Source of the DNA: CAZTCJ01 sp964612085
GTDB taxonomy: Bacteria; Pseudomonadota; Alphaproteobacteria; JAJFIK01
Assembly: GCA_964612085.1 (NCBI GenBank)
Contig: CAZTCJ010000051.1
Span: 1-27,126, forward strand
Length of the DNA stretch: 27,126 nt
Direction: 5' to 3'
Positions 21,934 to 27,126 of this stretch are shown piece by piece; within the stretch, counting starts at the first letter, position 1, and each line of letters opens with the position of its first letter. The notes below the pieces were generated by a model. That model was given only the letters and a program-made list of their open reading frames with translations, did not search any database and was not told where the DNA came from. Both the position numbers and the translations under genes were made by a program.

Positions 21934-22592
21934 ACGGTATCGGTGCGCTGCTGGCCGTAGCTTGTGAATTTACTCTGTACCCGGTCCATTTCCGCCTCGT
22001 CGAGAATGCGGACATCGCCCAAAGCCAGGGCGTGACTGTATTGGGCGGCGAGCGTCTCCACCTCGCGGGCCAGGGCAAGCGCTTTTTCCACCGTCTCGCC
22101 CACGGCGATCTGACCGTGATTGGCCAGCAGGCAGGCCTTACGGCCTTTCAGGGCGGCGACGGCATTTTCCGCCAGTTCCGCCGTGCCGTAGGTGGCGTAT
22201 GGCGCGCATCTGATATCCGAGCCGCCGGCGGCCGCGACCATATAGTGGAAGGCCGGAATATCCCGGCCCGTGCAGGCGAGCGCGGTTGCGGCTTGGGAAT
22301 GGGCATGGACGATGCCGCCCACATCAGGCCGGGCTTTGTAAATCGCGTTGTGGAAGTGCCATTCACTGGAGGGCAGCAATTGCCCCTCGCCCACCGAACC
22401 GTCCGCTTCCACACGGACGATACAGTCCGCCGTCAGCATATCGTAAGGCACGCCCGTGGGCGTGATCAGCATGGCGCCGTCGGCATCGGCCCGCGCCGAG
22501 ACATTACCGGATTTCCCTGGCGACAGGCCGGTCTTGGACAAGGTCTGAGACGTTTCGATCACGCTTTGGCGTAAACTATCATCCGTTGTCAT
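21930..22592 (-). CDS. Class II (FucA-like) aldolase, probable DHAP-shunt Ald2
   Basis: 220-aa zinc-dependent class II aldolase closely resembling L-fuculose-1-phosphate aldolase. GNVSAR, ITPTGVPY and the catalytic glutamate E77 in PSSEWHFH are visible. Zinc histidines H96 and H98 lie in IVHAHS and H159 in LANHG. HYMVAAAGG (Y117) and CAPYATYGT follow, with a C-terminal FTSYG. The mtnA end overlaps its start by 14 bases and mtnP/apt lie upstream, with no fucose genes. That context fits Ald2, which splits 5-deoxyribulose-1-P or 5-methylthioribulose-1-P to DHAP plus acetaldehyde or methylthioacetaldehyde. MtnB dehydratase shares the fold but looks less similar. Substrate assignment is inference. 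Confidence 0.85.
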   Translation of the reverse strand: MTTDDSLRQSVIETSQTLSKTGLSPGKSGNVSARADADGAMLITPTGVPYDMLTADCIVRVEADGSVGEGQLLPSSEWHFHNAIYKARPDVGGIVHAHSQAATALACTGRDIPAFHYMVAAAGGSDIRCAPYATYGTAELAENAVAALKGRKACLLANHGQIAVGETVEKALALAREVETLAAQYSHALALGDVRILDEAEMDRVQSKFTSYGQQRTDTV

Positions 22593-23679
22593 TGCTTCGC
22601 TCCGGAAAGAGCCGCTTTAGGCCTTCGCGGCTGGCCTCCGTTACCCCCCGGTCCGTAATCAGCCCCGTCACCAGGCGCGCGGGCGTGACGTCGAACGCCG
22701 GATTGGCCGCCTCGCTGCCCGGAGCGGCGATCTCGACCCGGACGATCTCGCCCGCATCCGTCCGCCCTCTGATATGGGTGATTTCATCGCCGCCCCGCAT
22801 CTCGATAGGGATCGTCCTACCGTCATCGAGCGTCCAGTCGATGGTGGTGTGGGGCAGCGCCACATAAAACGGCACCCCATTGTCCCGGGCGGCCACGGCC
22901 TTGAGATACGTACCGATCTTGTTGGCCACATCGCCGGACCGGGTGGTGCGGTCGGTGCCGACAATGCACAGATCCACCTGGCCCTGTTGCATCAGATGAC
23001 CGCCCGCATTGTCCGCGACGATGGTATGGGGCACGCCGTGGCGGCCCAACTCCCAGGCCGTCAACGCGGCGCCCTGATTGCGCGGCCGCGTCTCGTCCAC
23101 CCAGACATGGACGGGCAGCCCCTCATCATGGGCCATATAGATGGGCGCGAGCGCCGTGCCCCAATCGACGGTGGCGATCCAGCCCGCATTGCAATGGGTG
23201 AGGATCTGCACCGGCGCGCCGTCTTTTCTAGCGGCCACGTCCTTGATCAAAGGCAGGCCATGCGCACCAATGGAGCGGCAGATCTCCACATCCTCATCGC
23301 AAATCTCGCCGGCGCGGGCATACGCCGCCGCCGCGCGCTCCCCGTGCGGACGATTGCGCAATACGGCCATCATGTCATCAAGCGCCCAGCGCAGATTGAT
23401 GGCCGTGGGCCGGGTCGCGTGAAGCATGTCATAAGCCCGCTCCAGTGCCGCGTCGGACGGATCCGCTTGTGCTGCGAGCGCAAGACCGTAGGCGGCCGTG
23501 GCGCCGATCAGCGGCGCACCGCGCACCCGCATCACCTGAATGGCTTCGGCGGCCTCCACGACATTGGTCAGACCGGTGACGATGAATTCATGGGGCAGAC
23601 GGGTCTGATCGATGATCCGGACCGTGGTTCCGTCTTCATCGAGCCAGATAGTGCGATAGGGAACGCCGTCGACTTTCAC
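22579..23679 (-). CDS. mtnA: 5-methylthioribose-1-phosphate isomerase
   Basis: Converts the aldose phosphates from MtnP (5-methylthioribose-1-P, and 5-deoxyribose-1-P in the shunt) to ketoses. 366 aa with RVRGAPLIGATAAYG, HATRPTAINLRWAL and catalytic C163 in LTHCNAGWIATVDWGTAL. VDETRPRNQGAALTAWEL, catalytic D243 in IVGTDRTT and GDVANKIGTY follow. These set it apart from eIF2B subunits of the same fold. The start is GTG 23679, fixed by GGAGG six bases upstream. It overlaps the downstream aldolase and follows apt by 23 bases, so the four-gene set is likely one operon. Confidence 0.95.
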   Translation of the reverse strand: MKVDGVPYRTIWLDEDGTTVRIIDQTRLPHEFIVTGLTNVVEAAEAIQVMRVRGAPLIGATAAYGLALAAQADPSDAALERAYDMLHATRPTAINLRWALDDMMAVLRNRPHGERAAAAYARAGEICDEDVEICRSIGAHGLPLIKDVAARKDGAPVQILTHCNAGWIATVDWGTALAPIYMAHDEGLPVHVWVDETRPRNQGAALTAWELGRHGVPHTIVADNAGGHLMQQGQVDLCIVGTDRTTRSGDVANKIGTYLKAVAARDNGVPFYVALPHTTIDWTLDDGRTIPIEMRGGDEITHIRGRTDAGEIVRVEIAAPGSEAANPAFDVTPARLVTGLITDRGVTEASREGLKRLFPERSNDNG

Positions 23680-23702
23680 GAGCTTCCTCCGCTATCCAAT
23701 AA

Positions 23703-24233
23703 TCACTCGCCTTCGAATTCCACCAAAGTGTGAACCGGTACGCCCAAGGCTTCGATCTTCTGGCGCCCGCCCAGATCCGGCAGATCGACCACGAAGCTCG
23801 ACGCCGAGACCACGCCGCGCACTTTCTCGAAAAGCGCTATGGCGGCGGCCGCCGTGCCGCCCGTGGCCAACAGATCGTCGATCAGCAGGATCTGATCACC
23901 GGGCTTCACGCAATCCTCATGGATCTCGACCACGTCCGAGCCGTATTCCAGATCGTATTCGTGGGCAATCGTGTTGTAGGGCAGCTTGCCTTTCTTCCGC
24001 ACGGGAATGAACCCGATCCCGAGACGGTGGGCCACTGCGCCGCCGAGAATGAACCCGCGGGCCTCGATCCCGGCGACATACTGAAAGGACGTGCCCCGAT
24101 GATGATCCACCAGCCCGTCGACAGCGGCGGACAGGGCCGGGCCGTTGCCGAGCAGGGTCGTGATATCCCGGAACATGATCCCCGTTTTGGGATAGTCGGG
24201 AATGGTCCGGATCGCGGCTTTTAAATCCACCAT
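23703..24233 (-). CDS. apt: Adenine phosphoribosyltransferase
   Basis: Converts adenine plus PRPP to AMP. About 176 aa from ATG 24233 (MVDLKAAIRTIPDYPKTGIMFRDITTLL); a TTG at 24239 would add two residues and has closer AAGGA spacing. AGIEARGFILGGAVAHRLG, PVRKKGKLP and the PRPP loop ILLIDDLLATGGTAAA are diagnostic. It is placed between mtnP, which releases adenine from methylthioadenosine or 5'-deoxyadenosine, and mtnA, which handles the sugar phosphate, so it would recover the adenine half of the same substrate. Confidence 0.96.
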   Translation of the reverse strand: MVDLKAAIRTIPDYPKTGIMFRDITTLLGNGPALSAAVDGLVDHHRGTSFQYVAGIEARGFILGGAVAHRLGIGFIPVRKKGKLPYNTIAHEYDLEYGSDVVEIHEDCVKPGDQILLIDDLLATGGTAAAAIALFEKVRGVVSASSFVVDLPDLGGRQKIEALGVPVHTLVEFEGE

Positions 24234-24267
24234 GTCCAATCGGTCCTTCTGCTGATCGGCCTGTCTG

Positions 24268-25185
24268 CTAAGGGCGCGGTCCTTCGAGAGACGCGTGAGG
24301 GATCATCGGCACGCCGAGCGCCCGCCCGGCCACCGCGTCGAGCTTGGCGACGAGCGCCGGGTCGCGCGCGTCCGGCGCGGTGATGATCGCGGTATCGAGC
24401 GTGGTCTCGATGCCCAAGGGAGACGGCGCGCGCTGCGGCCCCAGTTTCGGCGCCACGGCCTTCAGGAGCGCCCGGGCCTTGTCCGCATTGTCGTGAAGCA
24501 CTTTCACCACCGAACCCACATCCACATTGTCATGATCCTCATGCCAACAATCGTAGTCGGTGACCATGGCGACCGTGGCGTAAGGCAGTTCCGCCTCCCG
24601 GGCGAGTTTGGCTTCCGGCATATTGGTCATGCCGATCACGTCGCAGCCCCAGGAGCGGTAGAGCATGGATTCCGCATAAGAAGAGAATTGCGGACCCTCC
24701 ATAGCGAGATAAGTACCGCCCTGCGTTACCGCAATCCCCGCCTCGCGCGCCGCCGCACCGAGCGCCTCCACAAGCTTCGGACAGACCGGATGGGCCATGG
24801 AGACATGGGCCACAAGCCCCTCGCCGAAAAAGCTTTTGTCGCGCGCAAAAGTGCGGTCGATGAATTGATCGATCAGCACGAAGGCGCCGGGCGCCAGATC
24901 CTCTTTCAGGGAGCCCACGGCGGACACGGACAAAATGTCAGTAACGCCGACCCGCTTCAAAGCGTCGATATTGGCACGGTAATTGATCGTGGACGGGCTG
25001 TGGCGGTGTCCCCGCCCGTGCCGGGGCAGGAAGGCCATATCGACCCCTTCGAGCCGCCCCAGCAGAATGGCGTCCGATGGCTCGCCCCAAGGGCTTTTGA
25101 CCACCTCCCAGCGCGTTTCCTCGACCGCCGCCATATCGTAGAGGCCGCTGCCGCCGATAACGCCCAAGACCGTCTGACCGCTCAA
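24268..25185 (-). CDS. mtnP: 5'-methylthioadenosine / 5'-deoxyadenosine phosphorylase
   Basis: Phosphorolyses MTA (and, in shunt organisms, 5'-deoxyadenosine) to adenine and the 5-substituted ribose-1-phosphate. Visible motifs are VLGVIGGSGLYDM at the N-terminus, LPRHGRGHRHSPSTINYRANI, SVSAVGSL, IDQFIDRT, AMEGPQFSSYAES, GMTNMPEAKLAREAELPYATVAMVTDYD. The start is uncertain: the frame is open to 25290, where it runs through the upstream terminator. TTG 25185 has GGAG eight bases upstream and gives 305 aa with the usual N-terminus; GTG 25206 has no ribosome site. apt follows 34 bases later. Specificity for MTA over inosine derivatives is judged from overall pattern. Confidence 0.92.
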   Translation of the reverse strand: MSGQTVLGVIGGSGLYDMAAVEETRWEVVKSPWGEPSDAILLGRLEGVDMAFLPRHGRGHRHSPSTINYRANIDALKRVGVTDILSVSAVGSLKEDLAPGAFVLIDQFIDRTFARDKSFFGEGLVAHVSMAHPVCPKLVEALGAAAREAGIAVTQGGTYLAMEGPQFSSYAESMLYRSWGCDVIGMTNMPEAKLAREAELPYATVAMVTDYDCWHEDHDNVDVGSVVKVLHDNADKARALLKAVAPKLGPQRAPSPLGIETTLDTAIITAPDARDPALVAKLDAVAGRALGVPMIPHASLEGPRP

Positions 25186-25257
25186 ATCCGTCTCTCCCGT
25201 TCCCACACAAACGCGAATCCATACTGCCCCTGGCGCCCGGGCGCAAATCGGCACACG

Positions 25258-25286
25258 AAAAAGGCCGGCACAAGGTCCGGCCTTTT
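25258..25286 (-). terminator. Intrinsic terminator of the petBC transcript
   Basis: On the minus strand AAAAGGCCGG (25286-25277) pairs perfectly with CCGGCCTTTT (25268-25259) around an 8-base loop, ending in TTTTT. It lies 40 bases after the petC stop and 73 bases before the mtnP start, so it separates the bc1 and mtnP transcripts. The A-rich upstream arm makes it partly bidirectional. Confidence 0.85.
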
Positions 25287-25325
25287 CCATGATTTCAAGG
25301 GGTTAGGGCTCCGACCCTAACGTAC

Positions 25326-26147
25326 TCAGTGATCCACGTCGCGCCAGATGCGTTTGTAACTCCAATAGAGCAGCACCGAGAGAATGAGCAGGTAAATCAT
25401 GACCATGATGCCCATGCTCTTGCGCACTTCCATCTTCGGCTCGCCCGCCCATTCCAGAAAATGGGTCACATCGGCAGCCATCTGCTCCACGGTCGCTTCC
25501 GTGCCGTCGTCATACTGGACCATATCCGGATAGAGCGGCTGCGGCATGGCGTAGAAACCGCCCGGATAATATTTGTTGTAGTACTGGCCCGGACGGCCCG
25601 TGACGCCCGGCGGCGGATCGGAATAACCCACCAACAGGGAATAGACATAATCGGCGCCGTAATGGCGGGCCTTGTTGATCACGGACAAATCCGGCGGATA
25701 CGCCCCGCCATTGATCGACCGCGCCAACTGCTCGTTTGGATACGGATTGACAAAATTGTCCGACGGACGCCCCGGTCGGGTCAGAGGCTGACCGAATTCG
25801 TCGACCTCATTGCCCTGATCGTCCGGTCCCGCCGGAACCTGCTTGCTCTCGGCGATGGCCTTGACTTCATCCTCGGAGAATTCCGGACCGCCGGGCTGGC
25901 TCAGGTTTCTGTAGCTCAGCAGGTTCATGCCGTGGCAGGCCGAGCAGATCTGATCATAGACCCGCCAGCCCCGCTGGAGCGCCGCCCGGTCATAGCGGCC
26001 GAACGGCCCTTCGAAGGACCAGCCGCCTTCCGGCGAGATCGGTTTTTCGTATTCGCCCGCCGCGAAGGCCGGGGTGCCGAAACCGATCGCGGCAGCCAGC
26101 AGGCTCGCGGCAAAGGCATGGCGCGTTTGGAAAATCCGTCCGATCAC
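25326..26147 (-). CDS. petC: Cytochrome c1, bc1 complex
   Basis: Membrane-anchored c-type cytochrome that takes electrons from the Rieske protein and passes them to soluble or bound cytochrome c. 273 aa from GTG 26147, fixed by AAGGAGG six bases upstream; a longer frame to 26207 lacks such a site. A Sec signal peptide ends near AFA-AGEYEKP. The heme site is CSACH (in YDQICSACHGMNLLSY) and the likely axial methionine lies in FYAMPQPLYPDMVQYDDGT. The C-terminal anchor is MGIMVMIYLLILSVLLYWSYKRIW. SARSINGGAYPPDLS-type segments are typical. It starts one base after the petB stop. Confidence 0.95.
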   Translation of the reverse strand: MIGRIFQTRHAFAASLLAAAIGFGTPAFAAGEYEKPISPEGGWSFEGPFGRYDRAALQRGWRVYDQICSACHGMNLLSYRNLSQPGGPEFSEDEVKAIAESKQVPAGPDDQGNEVDEFGQPLTRPGRPSDNFVNPYPNEQLARSINGGAYPPDLSVINKARHYGADYVYSLLVGYSDPPPGVTGRPGQYYNKYYPGGFYAMPQPLYPDMVQYDDGTEATVEQMAADVTHFLEWAGEPKMEVRKSMGIMVMIYLLILSVLLYWSYKRIWRDVDH

Positions 26148-26148
26148 G

Positions 26149-27126
26149 TCACACCTCCTTATTCGGAGCCGCAGCAGCCCCTTCAGGCAAAGACCCATGC
26201 CGGGCAAGAACCGCCTCGTTGATACTGGTCGGCCTTTGTTTCGGCCGCTCGATCAAACCGACAAGCGGCATGGCAATCAGGAAATAGGCGAAGTAGAGGA
26301 AGGTCATAATGGCGCTGAACGCAGCCACGTCGATACCGCCCGGCGGCACGGTCACGCTCGAGAAACTGGCGCCGTCCCCATACCGGTTGACGATTTCGAC
26401 ACGCTCCTCTTCCGTCTTGTACGGCACCCGCTCGCTGGTTTCGCCCTGGGTCACTTCCAGGAACTTCTGCTCTTCACCGAACGGAACGACGATCCGGTCG
26501 GCCGTCTGAGCACCGGCCCAGCCAAGGCACAGGCAGACGATGATGAAGAGGAAGAACAGCGGCCGCATGATCGGACGATAGCGCAGCGAGCGCACCGGCG
26601 AAGTATCGAGCCACGGGATGAACACCAGGATGCCGATCGAAGCGAACATGGCAATCACGCCACCGAGCTTGTCCGGGATCGCCCGCAGGATCGCGTAGAA
26701 CGGCAGCAGATACCATTCCGGTACGATTTCCGGCGGCGTCACCAGCGGATCGGCGGGGATGTAATTGTCCGAGTGCCCCAAAATATTCGGCTGGAAGAAG
26801 ACGAAATAGGCGAACAGCAGGATGAACACCACCAGGGCGAAGGCATCCTTCACCGTGTAATAGGGGTGGAACGGCACCGTATCCTGCGGCCCCTTCACGC
26901 TGATGCCCGTTGGGTTGTTGTTGCCCGGCACATGCAGCGCCCAGATATGCAGCAGAACCACGCCGAAAATTACGAACGGGATCAGATAGTGGAGGCTGAA
27001 GAACCGGGTCAGCGTCGGATTATCCACCGAATACCCGCCCCACAGCAGTTCGACGATCGTCTGGCCGACAAACGGTATGGCGCTGAACAGGTTGGTGATC
27101 ACCGTGGCGCCCCAGAAGCTCATCTG
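26149..27126 (-). CDS. petB: Cytochrome b, bc1 complex (3' part; N-terminus beyond window edge)
   Basis: The quinol-oxidising core subunit. The visible fragment starts QMSFWGATVITNLFSAIPFVG, the cd-helix region, so TM helices A-C and the first heme-ligand pair are outside. In fragment numbering from that Met, heme ligands H45 and H59 lie in LHYLIPFV and LLHIWALHVPGNNNP. The Qo motif is PEWY (135-138), followed by predicted TM helices F, G and H. Between helix G (ending CLGWAGAQ) and helix H (FLYFAYFLIAMPLVGLIERPK) there are about 61 residues (207-267, bases 26323-26505), where relatives I know have about 10. This charged segment falls on the predicted periplasmic side. The tail after ERPK is about 30 residues. 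petC follows one base after its stop; petA is expected upstream, outside the window. Confidence 0.95.
   Translation of the reverse strand, partial: QMSFWGATVITNLFSAIPFVGQTIVELLWGGYSVDNPTLTRFFSLHYLIPFVIFGVVLLHIWALHVPGNNNPTGISVKGPQDTVPFHPYYTVKDAFALVVFILLFAYFVFFQPNILGHSDNYIPADPLVTPPEIVPEWYLLPFYAILRAIPDKLGGVIAMFASIGILVFIPWLDTSPVRSLRYRPIMRPLFFLFIIVCLCLGWAGAQTADRIVVPFGEEQKFLEVTQGETSERVPYKTEEERVEIVNRYGDGASFSSVTVPPGGIDVAAFSAIMTFLYFAYFLIAMPLVGLIERPKQRPTSINEAVLARHGSLPEGAAAAPNKEV

Noticed and set aside
1..27126. tRNA, rRNA, CRISPR arrays, insertion sequences or prophage genes
   Set aside because: No tRNA-like arms, rRNA segments, regularly spaced repeats, transposase or integrase frames were seen on either strand.

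Overview
This 27.1 kb window is a mostly housekeeping stretch of a GC-rich alphaproteobacterial chromosome. It is probably Rhodospirillales or a nearby order; this rests on gene content and order only, since no rRNA or tRNA is present. Typical linkages are uvrC-pgsA-moaD-moaE, lgt-MidA-like-pgeF-prs, rplY-pth-ychF and petB-petC. A phasin suggests polyhydroxyalkanoate storage.

Layout: 1-2776 (+) uvrC (5' end missing), pgsA, moaD, moaE. 2773-3681 (-) ilvE. 4003-6178 (+) an OmpR-type response regulator with an EnvZ-like kinase. 6199-7424 (+) an accessory patch: an AT-rich four-helix membrane protein whose C-terminus runs into a palindromic repeat doublet, then parD/parE, in which parE has no ATG, GTG or TTG start. 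7452-11084 (-) CsaA-like protein, phasin, TetR regulator, proC, YbjN-family protein, a possible small RNA, and UbiK-like protein. 11226-15194 (+) lgt, MidA/NDUFAF7-like methyltransferase, pgeF and an internally duplicated lipoprotein, in a tightly overlapping cluster. 15492-16424 (+) prs. 16425-18663 is a second accessory patch: a perfect 25-bp inverted repeat, an orphan parD, another palindromic doublet, a DUF533 protein and an autoregulated ArsR-SRPBCC fusion. 18819-21933 (+) rplY, pth, ychF and a dienelactone hydrolase. 21930-25185 (-) mtnP, apt, mtnA and a FucA-like class II aldolase. 25326-27126 (-) petC and the 3' part of petB, closed by a strong intrinsic terminator.

How genes work together: mtnP, apt, mtnA and the aldolase have the composition expected of a DHAP shunt. 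This route turns the SAM by-products 5'-deoxyadenosine and methylthioadenosine into adenine, DHAP and an aldehyde, and apt would recover the adenine using PRPP. PetB and PetC are two bc1 complex subunits, while UbiK and possibly the MidA-like enzyme support quinone and complex I function. Lgt, PgeF and PgsA serve the envelope; RplY, Pth and YchF serve translation.

Main points for a second look: a roughly 50-residue extra segment in the predicted periplasmic G-H loop of cytochrome b; the ATT (or otherwise lost) start of parE; the DHAP-shunt operon; an 18-bp tandem repeat carrying three start-like ATGs at the pgeF start; a perfect 25-bp inverted repeat; a promoter-to-terminator non-coding unit between ubiK and ybjN; and a very clear ArsR operator pair. 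All calls come from reading the sequence. No database search was run.
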